Assembly (NCBI RefSeq): GCF_001050195.2
Contig: NZ_DF967965.1
Location: 357,815 to 421,814, forward strand
Source: Anaerolinea thermolimosa
Lineage (GTDB): Bacteria; Chloroflexota; Anaerolineae; Anaerolineales; Anaerolineaceae
Direction of reading: 5' to 3'
DNA length: 64,000 nt
Shown: one piece after another, positions 16,585 to 27,276 of the stretch
How positions within the stretch are numbered: the stretch's first letter is position 1
Layout: each line of letters starts with the position of its first letter
The notes under the pieces: model-generated
What the model saw: the letters and a program-made list of their open reading frames with translations, nothing else
The model's database searches: none
Told to the model about the DNA's origin: nothing
Made by a program: the position numbers and the translations under genes

Positions 16585-17436
16585 ATGGAGCCAGAAGTAG
16601 CGAAAGAGACCGAAGTCGAAACCAAACCAGAAATTAAACCCAAAATGCATTTTACCGGCAAGGTTTTAAAAACGGGGCTGGCCGGGGCTCTGGTGGATAT
16701 CGGTCTGGAAAAACCAGCGATGATTCACATTTCGCAGATCGTTGCTCCAAACGATGAGCCGATCAAACGGGTGGAAGATGTATTGCAACCCGGGCAGGAA
16801 ATTGACGTCTGGGTTCGGCGGGTGAAGGATGACCGGGTGGAATTGACCATGGTCAAACCGCTTGACCTGGAATGGCGAGACATCAAAAAGGGCATGACCG
16901 TCAAAGGGAAGGTTGTGAGGCTGGAGAAGTTCGGTGCCTTTGTTGAAATCGGCGCTGAACGACCAGGTCTGGTGCACATCTCAGAAATGGCCTACGGGTA
17001 TGTTCGTCAGCCATCCGATGTGGTTAAAGAAGGGGATGAAATTGAAGCGCAGGTGATCGATTTCAACCGCAGAAAACGGCAGATCAAACTGAGCATGAAG
17101 GCCCTTTTGCCGGAGCCGGTGGTTGAGGAAGAACCCCCTGCACGTGAATTTGTGGAGATGCCCAAACGCGAAAAACCCCAGCGCAAGAAAAAGGCGAAAT
17201 CTGCTCGCTCACGCGGTGGAGAATCGGGCAGTGACGTTGAAGAATTGCTGGCGGCTCTTGGGCAATCCTCAGCCGAGGCGGAGGAAGAGACAGCCATGGC
17301 CATTGCCTGGCGAGAAGCCATGGAACGCGCTAAAGCCCGCAAGCAGGAAGAGAAAATGCGCCGGAACAAGGGAATTTCGCAGGAACAGGAAGAGATTCTC
17401 AGCCGTACTCTGGACAATAAAGTTCAGACCACCTGA
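16585..17436 (+). CDS. S1 RNA-binding domain protein (two S1 motifs)
   Basis: A 283-residue protein with two S1 OB-fold domains, about residues 20-92 (GKVLKTGLAGALVDIGLEKP, MIHISQI) and 105-175 (GKVVRLEKFGAFVEIGAERP, LVHISEMAYGYV). A Lys/Arg-rich linker (KREKPQRKKKAKSARSR) and an acidic, helical C-terminus follow. It resembles short ribosomal protein S1 homologues or YugI-type general RNA binders. It probably associates with ribosomes or mRNA; whether it replaces full S1 cannot be decided here. GGGAGAG lies before the ATG at 16585. A perfect consensus promoter implies strong expression. Confidence 0.88.
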   Translation: MEPEVAKETEVETKPEIKPKMHFTGKVLKTGLAGALVDIGLEKPAMIHISQIVAPNDEPIKRVEDVLQPGQEIDVWVRRVKDDRVELTMVKPLDLEWRDIKKGMTVKGKVVRLEKFGAFVEIGAERPGLVHISEMAYGYVRQPSDVVKEGDEIEAQVIDFNRRKRQIKLSMKALLPEPVVEEEPPAREFVEMPKREKPQRKKKAKSARSRGGESGSDVEELLAALGQSSAEAEEETAMAIAWREAMERAKARKQEEKMRRNKGISQEQEEILSRTLDNKVQTT

Positions 17437-17480
17437 TGCAACGAACGCTCCCACGACTCTCTCCCATGCGTTCAGAATAG

Positions 17481-17507
17481 AACCCGCTCCAAGGCGGGTT
17501 TTCTTTT
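17481..17507 (+). terminator. Intrinsic terminator after the S1 gene
   Basis: AACCCGC (17481-17487), a 6-nt loop and GCGGGTT (17494-17500), followed by TTCTTTT. The T-run overlaps the -35 hexamer of the pyrG promoter. Confidence 0.85.
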
Positions 17508-17534
17508 GCAAAAGCAGAATGCCTGTGGTACACT
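17506..17534 (+). promoter_or_regulatory. Extended -10 promoter of pyrG
   Basis: TTGCAA (17506-17511), 17-nt spacer, TACACT (17529-17534) preceded by TGG, an extended -10. Transcription should start near 17541, leaving a leader of about 170 nt before pyrG. Confidence 0.75.
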
Positions 17535-17556
17535 AACTCCGATGGGTTCAACCGAA

Positions 17557-17697
17557 GCCTCCCCATCCAGGGGGAGGCAGAATGATGGTGAGGTTGGAAA
17601 AAGGAAGATGATGGAAGGATTGAAAAACAGACGACATCCCAGACCTCGAACCTGCTGGGCGGGGAGGTGCCGGTCAACGGCCCTCCCCTCTTCTCTT
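17557..17697 (+). promoter_or_regulatory. pyrG leader attenuator (four-segment hairpin switch)
   Basis: Four matching segments: 1 = GCCTCCCC (17557-17564), 2 = GGGGAGGC (17571-17578), 3 = GGGGAGG (17661-17667), 4 = CCTCCCC (17682-17688). Segments 3 and 4, plus an inner GCCG/CGGC stem, form a strong hairpin followed by TCTTCTCTT, an intrinsic terminator ending 14 nt before the pyrG ATG. Segment 1 can pair with 2 or with 3, and segment 2 with 4, so alternative folds destroy the terminator. The sensing mechanism is not evident; pyrG in Firmicutes is controlled by CTP-sensitive attenuation. Confidence 0.75.
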
Positions 17698-17699
17698 AA

Positions 17700-19355
<1,656 letters not shown>

Positions 19356-19410
19356 GGCAGAGCCGTGCAAGGTTCCGGCGAATGAGCTGCTCGGATTGGC
19401 GTTCCTGTAT

Positions 19411-19416
19411 TATACT
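19411..19416 (+). promoter_or_regulatory. Likely -10 element of eno
   Basis: TATACT, with no convincing -35 at 17 nt. It gives a leader of about 64 nt before the eno ATG. It lies 55 nt after the pyrG stop, so enolase may have its own promoter. Confidence 0.45.
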
Positions 19417-19468
19417 TGGGATGCCTGTAGCAAAGGGTTGCGGCTTGATCGCCGCCGAAAAAATTTGA

Positions 19469-20794
<1,326 letters not shown>

Positions 20795-20812
20795 TTTCTC
20801 CCTGGTTTTGAC

Positions 20813-20852
20813 AAAAGACCCCGAGGGTTTTTAATGCCCTTCGGGGTCTTTT
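20813..20852. terminator. Bidirectional terminator
   Basis: AAAAGACCCCGAGGG (20813-20827) pairs with the 3' arm ending CGGGGTCTTTT (to 20852). The A-run and T-run serve both strands. It separates eno from the convergent hydrolase gene, whose stop codon (20831-20833) lies inside the loop. Confidence 0.9.
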
Positions 20853-22105
20853 GATTCTGGTATGTCGTCCAGAAAATGGAGAATTTCCTGGACGACCTGC
20901 CCAAAGGCAGGACTTGTGGGAAGCACCACGTGGTGCTCTCCATTAACCTGGGAATAGCGGGCATTGGGCCCGATCATACTGGCGAGCTTTCGAGAAAGCT
21001 CCGGGCGGGTGATCGGGTCGCGTTCTCCCTGAAGAATGAGGGTGGGCATCTGGAGACTGCGTGCCTGCTGACGAACATTCTTCCCCATCTGGCGGAATTG
21101 TTCCAGAAAGAGAAGTGGAACCTGAAGCGGGCGTATGGCCTGTTGCACCTCAGGGTGTGCCAGGTTAACCTCTGGTGCTACCTGACCAGCAGCGGATTGA
21201 AGGTGAAGGGTAGGGAAGGATACCAGGCGAAATGGCCGAAGGGAAACCGGAAGGACAAGGCGAACCAGCCAAACGGCGGCACGGAGAGGGAGAGTTTCGT
21301 TGAACCAGAAGGGAGCAATGAGCACCAGGCGGTCGGGCTGGCTGGCAAGTGCCGCAGAGATGGCAAGTGCCCCGCCCATGGAGAACCCGCAGAGCACCAC
21401 GGGCTTCCCTGTGGCGCGCGCTGAGGAGACTTCTCGGGAGAGAAACCGAACCCACCCGGCGGTGCGTTGCCTGAAGAGAGACGAAATTTGAACACCAAAT
21501 CCCGGTAAAAGCGGCACCCTCACAGCCCATCCTGCGCGGTTGAGCTCTTGAGCCAGAGAACGCATTTCGTTGGGGGTGCCCGGAAAGCCATGCACCAGAA
21601 TGACCAGGCCACGATCTCCGGGCAACTCGAAGGCTTCGTGTTCGGGGGTGGAGAGCAGGTTGAGGTCGGGCAAGAGTGGGTCGCAGCCGGGGGTAGTCAG
21701 GGCGTGGAACAGGCTGAAGAGAAGCAAGAAGCCTCCCTGAAGGGTGATTCCCCAGCCCATGCCCCGCCAGAAGGGTTCGGTTCCTCCTTCTTCTGTCAGG
21801 ACCAGAAAGCCCCCTGCGGCGAGGATCAGCAAGGCCAATCCGGCGCTGATCCACAGGGTGCGCCTGAAGGTGCGCGCAGCATGGGCCTGTCGGTTGCTGT
21901 CAAAGGGCAGGCCAAGCCTGGCAGTGGCAAAGCGCAAGCTGAGGAAGGCCAGGATGACCTCGATAGCCCCCCAGACCATTCCCTGTAAGCCCAGCCCTTT
22001 CCAGATAGCATCCTGCTGGAAGATCAGGTATAACCCGGCGCCCAGGCTAATCGCGCCCCAGGTAAACAGTCTTCGGCTGAGAATGCGCTGGAAGTCGTAA
22101 ATCAT
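20831..22105 (-). CDS. Membrane-anchored alpha/beta hydrolase (esterase/lipase type)
   Basis: A 424-residue protein with two parts. Residues 1-150 hold about four hydrophobic segments (for example SLGAGLYLIF, IEVILAFLSL, ISAGLALLILAAGGFLV and GFLLLFSLF). Residues 165-415 form an alpha/beta hydrolase: oxyanion loop VHGFPGTPNEM, nucleophile elbow CGFSMGGALA (Ser), Asp in GERDPITRP and His in NGEHHVVL, the order of carboxylesterase/monoacylglycerol lipase types. The substrate is unknown. It lies 18 nt downstream of the putative selenoprotein and probably shares its transcript; the AAGGAGG before the ATG is rather distant (13 nt). Confidence 0.85.
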   Translation of the reverse strand: MIYDFQRILSRRLFTWGAISLGAGLYLIFQQDAIWKGLGLQGMVWGAIEVILAFLSLRFATARLGLPFDSNRQAHAARTFRRTLWISAGLALLILAAGGFLVLTEEGGTEPFWRGMGWGITLQGGFLLLFSLFHALTTPGCDPLLPDLNLLSTPEHEAFELPGDRGLVILVHGFPGTPNEMRSLAQELNRAGWAVRVPLLPGFGVQISSLFRQRTAGWVRFLSREVSSARATGKPVVLCGFSMGGALAISAALASQPDRLVLIAPFWFNETLPLRAAVWLVRLVLPVSLRPFRLVSFPTLHLQSAAGQVAPEVNLAHPEVQQAIRPLQVPLLFLEQFRQMGKNVRQQARSLQMPTLILQGERDPITRPELSRKLASMIGPNARYSQVNGEHHVVLPTSPAFGQVVQEILHFLDDIPESKDPEGH

Positions 22106-22123
22106 GGCAAATGTTTATCCTCC

Positions 22124-22597
22124 TTACCCGGCTTGGAGCTTATCCAGAATCGCAAGAACACTGGCATTGGTGGGAATATCCTTCATGGAATCGCCATAAT
22201 GCTGAAAGCGAATTTTACCTTCCAGATCGATGACAAACAAAGCAGGCATGCGTCCCATTTTTAAAAGATTAAATTCTTGATCATACTGGCTGGCAACCCG
22301 CGAGCGAAGGTCGGGGCAACCGATGAAAGGCAGATTATTCTCCTGCCAGTAACGCTTGAAGGCGTTGGGGCCATCGGGGCCGATGGCGATGATTTCAGCG
22401 TTGCGGGCGGTAAATTGAGTGTAATCCTGGCGCAACTGCGCCAGATGTTGACGGCAATAGGGTCATATAAAGCCGCGCAGCAGAACCAGAACGATGAATT
22501 TTTTCCCACGAAAGTCTGATAATCGGATCGTGCGGCCAAGTGTATCGGTGAGTTCAAAATCAGGGGCTGTAGGATCGGCGGGTAAATGGGTAACCAT
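22124..22597 (-). CDS. Redoxin (peroxiredoxin-like) with in-frame TGA: probable selenoprotein, UxxC
   Basis: Read through one TGA (22463-22465, codon 45), this is a 157-residue AhpC/TSA-like redoxin: start MVTHLPADPTAPDFELTD, then LVLLRGFI-U-PYCRQHLAQLR, AIGPDGPNAFKRYW, and a complete C-terminus ending DKLQAG. The TGA falls exactly where relatives have the first Cys of a CPYC motif, and frame and similarity continue unbroken on both sides. A perfect 7-8 bp hairpin begins 18 nt after the TGA. AAAGGAG lies 7 nt before the ATG. I infer selenocysteine insertion; the alternative is a nonsense mutation of Cys. It probably reduces peroxides or thiols. It is cotranscribed with alpha/beta hydrolases. 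Confidence 0.75.
22427..22444 (-). promoter_or_regulatory. SECIS-like hairpin after the TGA codon
   Basis: On the minus strand, CTGGCGC-AGTT-GCGCCAG: a perfect 7-bp GC-rich stem (8 if A-T closes it) with loop AGTT. Eighteen nt separate the TGA from the stem, and 25 nt from the loop. This agrees with the bacterial SECIS model as I recall it: apical loop 16-37 nt after UGA, with a G among its first two bases. It is inside the coding region, as bacterial SECIS elements are. Confidence 0.7.
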
Positions 22598-22636
22598 AGA
22601 GAAACTCCTTTCGTGTGTACGAAAGAGAAACAAAGA

Positions 22637-23629
22637 TTATGGAAGAGCTTCAGAAAAATGATCCCTGATGAATTCAATCACCGGATTCAGGAAGAGGTCG
22701 GGACATTCTTCCTGGGGAAGGTGCCCACAGGCCGGGAGAACTGCCAGACGCGCCCCTGGAAGTTCAGAAGCCAGGCGGACGCTATCGGCGGCGGGAATGA
22801 TCTGGTCGTTTTCTCCGCTGATCACCAGGGTGGGGAGGAAAATTCCCCTCAGCCGGGGAGCCAGGTCTTCATTGCCACTGCCTGCTTTGGTAAATTCCCA
22901 CAGTGCCGCATCCCAGTTGGCCATGTGCAGGGGTTTACGGTAGCCAGCCTGGATTTCGGGAGTGATGCGGGAGGGATCGTGCCAGGCGGCCCGGAGGAAA
23001 GCTTCTCCCTGCTCACCGGCCAGGGAGCGGGCAAAGAAAGGCCCCAGCCGATCCATCTGAGGGGTGTGAACCAATGGTTGCAAGATGCCAAAAGGGCGCC
23101 GGTTGCCGGTGTAAATGGCCGCATCCACCAGCACCAGCCCGCTCACACGTTCTGGATGAGCCAGAGCGGCCTGAACTGCTAACCGCCCACCGGCAGAATT
23201 ACCCACGAGAATGGCTTTTTCCATTCCCAGGGCATCCATCAGACCCAGGAGAAGGGTGAGGTTGCCTTCTACCCCGTAGGGGCTTTCTCCCTTCCAACTG
23301 CCCGGAAGGGGGCGTTCGGTGAGGCCAAAAGCGGGCCGGTCATACGCTACTACTCGTGCATACTGGCTGAGAGGCCCCATCACCTCACGCCAGGAAAAGA
23401 CACTGGCGCCAAATCCATGAAGCAGGATCATCACCGGTTCGTCCGTGCCGGCTTCTTTATAATGCACCTGTAACCCATTTGCGGTGAGAAACCGGCTATC
23501 GGGGTCAGCCAGTGCTTCGACGGGTTGAATATCGGGCAGGGGAGGAACAGGGATCACCAGCGGCCCGATGATGAGTAGCACCAGAAAGAGGCCTGTCACA
23601 GCCGCAAGGACGCGAAGAGGGCGATTCAT
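22637..23629 (-). CDS. Alpha/beta hydrolase with N-terminal membrane anchor
   Basis: A 330-residue protein. One hydrophobic helix (about 8-30, VLAAVTGLFLVLLIIGPLVI) is followed by a classic alpha/beta hydrolase: oxyanion loop LLHGFGASVFSW, nucleophile VGNSAGGRLA (Ser), acid in SGENDQIIP and His in ACGHLPQEE. The domain order resembles epoxide hydrolase or haloperoxidase-like esterases. It is similar in plan to the gene at 33012. It overlaps the upstream hydrolase by 4 nt (ATGA) and lies 39 nt before the selenoprotein gene. The substrate is unknown. Confidence 0.85.
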   Translation of the reverse strand: MNRPLRVLAAVTGLFLVLLIIGPLVIPVPPLPDIQPVEALADPDSRFLTANGLQVHYKEAGTDEPVMILLHGFGASVFSWREVMGPLSQYARVVAYDRPAFGLTERPLPGSWKGESPYGVEGNLTLLLGLMDALGMEKAILVGNSAGGRLAVQAALAHPERVSGLVLVDAAIYTGNRRPFGILQPLVHTPQMDRLGPFFARSLAGEQGEAFLRAAWHDPSRITPEIQAGYRKPLHMANWDAALWEFTKAGSGNEDLAPRLRGIFLPTLVISGENDQIIPAADSVRLASELPGARLAVLPACGHLPQEECPDLFLNPVIEFIRDHFSEALP

Positions 23630-24375
23630 GGAGACTCCTTCAGGCTGGTCAGGAAGTCCGTCAGGGCTGAAACCACCTGCCGTTGTTGCTCTTCACGCGA
23701 AATGGAGGCTGGCTTATCACCTGGCTGGTTACCATACCATCCAAACTCGGCATGGTTGCCGCCGATGATTTCAACCCAGCGGGTGTCTGAGGGGAGCAAA
23801 GCACGCGAGGCGGCGATTTTCTCAGCGGTGGCCAGTCCATCCTGCGTGGCATAGATGGAGATGCTCTTTACGTTCACAGATGAAAGGTCGTCGCTTGCGG
23901 CCGGGTACGAAGCAAGTAAGGCCAGCCCGGTGATTTTCCCGGGATGATTCCGGACAAAGTTAGCCGCCATGGCTCCACCGAGGGAATGGCCGCCAAGCAC
24001 CCAGCGGCGAACTTCAGGATGGGCAGCAATCACCTTCCCTGCAGTATTGGGAGCCAGAACAGCCAGATTGAGCGGCATGGGGGGCAGAATCACCAGATAT
24101 CCGTTTCTGGCGAGTTCCCTGGCCAGGGGGGCGTAGGCCCGGGCATCCACATGTCCACCCGGGTAAAAAATGAACCCGGTATCCGGTGAACTACCGGCTG
24201 GTTTAAATTCGTACCAGGAGGAGGGACGGCTAACTGAGAGTGCAGAATCGCGCTGCATGGCCGCCAACGCCTCAGGCATGGGAGGAGAAGGGGTGAGGCC
24301 CCAGAAGACAAAACCACCTGTGACCAACAGAAGGATGATCAGCAGGCCAATCAAAACCTTGCGTAAAACATTCAT
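23626..24375 (-). CDS. Alpha/beta hydrolase with N-terminal membrane anchor
   Basis: A 249-residue protein: an N-terminal hydrophobic helix (about 5-27) then an alpha/beta hydrolase fold of the short Abhydrolase_5 type. Motifs are FIFYPGGHVD (oxyanion region), LGGHSLGGAMA (nucleophile Ser), ATQDGLAT (Asp) and GGNHAEFG (His). The ATG at 24373-24375 is chosen because a TACAAT ends 6 nt upstream with TTGATC 17 nt further, a leaderless arrangement. A longer form would include the promoter. It is first in a probable four-gene unit running to 20831. Confidence 0.8.
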   Translation of the reverse strand: MNVLRKVLIGLLIILLLVTGGFVFWGLTPSPPMPEALAAMQRDSALSVSRPSSWYEFKPAGSSPDTGFIFYPGGHVDARAYAPLARELARNGYLVILPPMPLNLAVLAPNTAGKVIAAHPEVRRWVLGGHSLGGAMAANFVRNHPGKITGLALLASYPAASDDLSSVNVKSISIYATQDGLATAEKIAASRALLPSDTRWVEIIGGNHAEFGWYGNQPGDKPASISREEQQRQVVSALTDFLTSLKESP

Positions 24376-24381
24376 ACCATG

Positions 24382-24410
24382 ATTGTAGAATGAAGCAATG
24401 GCCAGATCAA
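24382..24410 (-). promoter_or_regulatory. Leaderless promoter of the hydrolase/selenoprotein unit
   Basis: On the minus strand TTGATC (24405-24410), a 17-nt spacer and TACAAT (24382-24387), ending 6 nt before the ATG. No ribosome site is present. Confidence 0.65.
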
Positions 24411-24446
24411 GGTCAGGATTGTACAAACCTCATACAGCGGTGCGGA

Positions 24447-25142
24447 TTATTCCTGGAGCATTGAGCGGGCCATTTCCCAGATGCGGTCGAACATGGCGGG
24501 GGTGAGGCGCCCCGTCTGGGTGTTCTGGCGGCTGGGATGGTAAGAAGCCAGAAGCCAGGGGAGGTTAACATCGGGTTGGTAAAATGCCGCGTGTTGAAAA
24601 ACCAGGTGATTGGATGAAACCCCCTGCTGGCGATACCAGGCCAGCAACCAGTCAAAGGCGATGCGACCGAGGGCCACAAAACCCTGCAGGTGAGGGCGTA
24701 AGAGGCCGATTTCTTCTTCGAGGTAAGGGTGGCAGGCGGCGATTTCCTGCGGGGTGGGTTTATTGTCTGGAGGGGCACAACGTACAGCAGCGGCTATGTA
24801 GAGGTCGTTCAATTGCAGGCCATCTTCTCGATGATGAGACAACGGTTGGTTGGCGAACCCCGCACGGTACAGGGCGGCATAGAGAAAATCGCCCGATGCA
24901 TCGCCGGTAAAGTTGCGCCCGGTACGGTTTGCGCCATGTGCACCGGGGGCCAGCCCGACTACGAAAATGCGAGCATGGGGATCGCCAAACCCGGGGACGG
25001 GTTTCCCCCAGTATTCCCAATCCTTATAGGCGCGCTTTTTCTTTTCAGCCACTGCTTCACGCCACGACACCAGGCGAGGGCAACGCCGGCAGGTGATGAT
25101 GCGCTCCGATAACGATGCCAGAGAATCCTCAAGATCACTCAC
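24447..25142 (-). CDS. Uracil-DNA glycosylase, family 5 (UDGb type)
   Basis: Removes uracil (and in this family often hypoxanthine or xanthine) from DNA as the first step of base excision repair. The 231-residue protein has the UDGb motif GLAPGAHGANRTGRNFTGD (about residue 65) and the second motif SYHPSRQNTQTGRLT near the C-terminus. The Fe-S cluster cysteines include the CRRCPRL pair near the N-terminus, AVRCAPPDN and the AACHPYLEEE Cys. GTG at 25140-25142 is the preferred start: AGGAG lies 6 nt upstream and it overlaps the TetR stop by a few bases. A longer ATG-initiated form (25172) would overlap TetR by 38 nt. Confidence 0.9.
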   Translation of the reverse strand: MSDLEDSLASLSERIITCRRCPRLVSWREAVAEKKKRAYKDWEYWGKPVPGFGDPHARIFVVGLAPGAHGANRTGRNFTGDASGDFLYAALYRAGFANQPLSHHREDGLQLNDLYIAAAVRCAPPDNKPTPQEIAACHPYLEEEIGLLRPHLQGFVALGRIAFDWLLAWYRQQGVSSNHLVFQHAAFYQPDVNLPWLLASYHPSRQNTQTGRLTPAMFDRIWEMARSMLQE

Positions 25143-25746
25143 GCTGTTCTCCTGTTTGGGGTGAAAGCCCATTTAAAAACGTATCAAGGAGAAAATGTAC
25201 CACGGCAGTTTCGTCAAAGCGGGGAGAACCGGTTGCGGAAAAGAAGGGATACATCATTCCCAGGAATGCCCAGGTGGCCATTTCGGGATCCACGGAGCGG
25301 AGTTCTTTTTTTTGAATGCCGCTCCGAAGGATATCGGCTATGCCGTCAATGAAGGTAGCATGGTACCGGCTGGAGAAGGACTCCCGCTTTTGCGGGCTGA
25401 GCTTGTTCATCTCCTGGGCCGCAAGCCGAATGAGCGCCCGGCGTTCCATTGGAAGGCGGGTAAAAATCGCATGGATGAGAAAGCCCAGCTTCTGAGGAGT
25501 CCCTCCGGGTTGAGATGTTGCCTCAGAGATTAAGGCGGTGAGTTCTTCCAGACTGCTCTCCAGGATTGCCAGGAAGAGATCCTCTTTATCAACAAAATAA
25601 TAATACAGGCCAGGCTTGGAAATATGACAACTGGCCGCAATCTCACGCATGGAGATACCATCGTAACCGCGGATGACGAACAGCCGCGCGGCTTCGTTTA
25701 GAATGTGAGAGCGCATATCAGATGGCGAGGAGGGCTCCATAAACAT
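25135..25746 (-). CDS. TetR/AcrR-family transcriptional regulator
   Basis: A 203-residue repressor. The N-terminal HTH (about 12-58) contains ILNEAARLFVIRGYDGISMREI then AASCHISKPGLYYYFVDKED, the family signature; the rest is an all-helical ligand-binding domain. It follows the MFS gene by 26 nt on the same strand, and a GACCGACCGGTCGGT palindrome lies over the MFS promoter, so it probably represses the MFS-TetR unit and releases on binding a drug. The ligand is unknown. Confidence 0.9.
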   Translation of the reverse strand: MFMEPSSPSDMRSHILNEAARLFVIRGYDGISMREIAASCHISKPGLYYYFVDKEDLFLAILESSLEELTALISEATSQPGGTPQKLGFLIHAIFTRLPMERRALIRLAAQEMNKLSPQKRESFSSRYHATFIDGIADILRSGIQKKELRSVDPEMATWAFLGMMYPFFSATGSPRFDETAVVHFLLDTFLNGLSPQTGEQRE

Positions 25747-25771
25747 CTGGGGTTGATTTTACCTCTCTTTG

Positions 25772-27190
25772 TCAGAGTTGTTCTGCTTCTCCAGCCACCG
25801 CATGCTCTCGGATAGTCTCCAGTTCGGCATCCCGGTTTTTCAGAAACCAGGCGGCCAGGAGGAGGAGAACCCCCACACCGGCTACTGTCAGGAACGCGGT
25901 GCTGTAACCGGCCAGCGGGCTTTGGACGGCACGTGAGGCGGCCACAGCTCCCACGAGGGCACTGCCTATCAGTTGACCAACGCTGGAGAAAAGAGTGATC
26001 ACTCCCTGAGCAACGGATCTTTCCTGCACGCGGGCTTCGTTGAGCATGATGTATCGCACAGGAGCACCCAATAAAGCACTTAAACCCAATCCTACGAGCA
26101 CCCCGGATAGGATGAAGAGGGGAAGTGAGGTAGAAAAGAGGCTGAGCAGAACCAGCCCGATGGTCATGACCAGGTTGCCGACGAAAATGACCGGTTTCGA
26201 GCCCACATGATCGAGCAGGCGGCCAGCCAGGGGTGAACCAATCATCATGGCCAGCACCACAGGCATAAGCATCCAGCTCGCATTTTTCTGCGTGATCCCG
26301 GCGCCTTGCAGGCTGATCACAGCCAGCAAAGGCATAAAGACCAGGCTGGCCTCAGCAAAACCAGCACCTGCAGAGAGAAGATAGGCCAGGCCAAGTTGAC
26401 GGCGGTTAAAGAGACGCTCTGGGAGGATGGGATTCTCTGCACGGTGCTCTACAAAACGTAGAAGTACGAGGAGCCCAAGCGAGAGACCCAGAAAGGGCCC
26501 CACGGCTGGTGAAAACAGACTGGAAAAGAAATGCGTGGTATCGAGCTGGTTGATTCCGAAGGCGAGGCTTCCCAATAGCAGGCTGAGAACGGCCATACCT
26601 GCCCAGTCAAAGCGTGGTGAGTGACCGGGACGTGTGACCGGAAGCAGGCGAATACTGAAGAGAATGATCACCCCGGCTACGGGCAGGTTGATGAGGAACA
26701 ACCAGTGCCAGGTGGCCAGACTGAGCACCACTCCACCCAGAATGGGGCCGATGAGAAAGGCCAGCCCGAAGACGGCTCCAATGAGCCCCAGGGCACTACC
26801 GCGCTTTTCAAGGGGAAAGGTGTCGCCGATGACGGCACTGGCTACCGGGAAAATGCCTCCGGCGCCAAATCCCTGAATGGCCCGCCCGGCGACGATCATG
26901 AAAAAGTTACCAGAAAAGGCGACAAGCGTGGAACCTGCGGCGAAGAGAGCAAGATCGAGGATGTAAATCCAGCGGCGGCCATAGAGGTCGGAAAGTTTTG
27001 CCATGAGGGGAGTGCTGACCAGCTGGAAGAGAACATACATGCTAAAAATCCAGGTGAGAGCGCGCTCAGAGACCTGGAATTGAGATCGTATGGCGGGTAA
27101 AGCTGGCCCGACGATGGCGATATCCAGGGCGCCCATCAGCACACCAAAAAAGAGAACCGTGAGCAAGCGATTTCTACGTTGATTTTCCAT
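25772..27190 (-). CDS. MFS drug-efflux transporter (DHA2-like, 14-TMS type)
   Basis: A 472-residue proton-drug antiporter with 14 probable membrane helices. It starts RNRLLTVLFFGVLMGALDIA (motif D1-type) and contains the MAKLSDLYGRRWIY loop 2-3 signature (motif A) and GRAIQGFGAGG (motif B). A motif-C-like GLAFLIGPILGGVVLSLATW lies in helix 5. AAAGGA precedes the ATG. First gene of an operon with TetR and probably the UDG gene; controlled by the palindrome at 27223-27236. Confidence 0.9.
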   Translation of the reverse strand: MENQRRNRLLTVLFFGVLMGALDIAIVGPALPAIRSQFQVSERALTWIFSMYVLFQLVSTPLMAKLSDLYGRRWIYILDLALFAAGSTLVAFSGNFFMIVAGRAIQGFGAGGIFPVASAVIGDTFPLEKRGSALGLIGAVFGLAFLIGPILGGVVLSLATWHWLFLINLPVAGVIILFSIRLLPVTRPGHSPRFDWAGMAVLSLLLGSLAFGINQLDTTHFFSSLFSPAVGPFLGLSLGLLVLLRFVEHRAENPILPERLFNRRQLGLAYLLSAGAGFAEASLVFMPLLAVISLQGAGITQKNASWMLMPVVLAMMIGSPLAGRLLDHVGSKPVIFVGNLVMTIGLVLLSLFSTSLPLFILSGVLVGLGLSALLGAPVRYIMLNEARVQERSVAQGVITLFSSVGQLIGSALVGAVAASRAVQSPLAGYSTAFLTVAGVGVLLLLAAWFLKNRDAELETIREHAVAGEAEQL

Positions 27191-27222
27191 TGGGTAAATC
27201 CATTCCTTTGTTCTGGCTATTT

Positions 27223-27236
27223 ACCGACCGGTCGGT
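27223..27236. promoter_or_regulatory. TetR-type operator palindrome
   Basis: ACCGACCGGTCGGT, a perfect 14-bp palindrome 13 nt downstream of the -10 box and 33 nt before the MFS start codon. A bound repressor here would block transcription at about +7. The TetR encoded two genes downstream is the obvious ligand. Confidence 0.8.
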
Positions 27237-27248
27237 CAGTACTACGCT

Positions 27249-27276
27249 ATCATACCATGAGAAGAAGGGATGTCAA
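27249..27276 (-). promoter_or_regulatory. Promoter of the MFS-tetR operon
   Basis: On the minus strand TTGACA (27271-27276), 16-nt spacer, TATGAT (27249-27254) preceded by TGG (extended -10). Confidence 0.75.

Noticed and set aside
22124..22435. A free-standing 103-residue redoxin fragment starting at a TTG
   Set aside because: It lacks the N-terminal strand and the active-site UPYC; the frame continues upstream through one TGA to a proper SD and ATG, so the longer read-through gene explains the data better.
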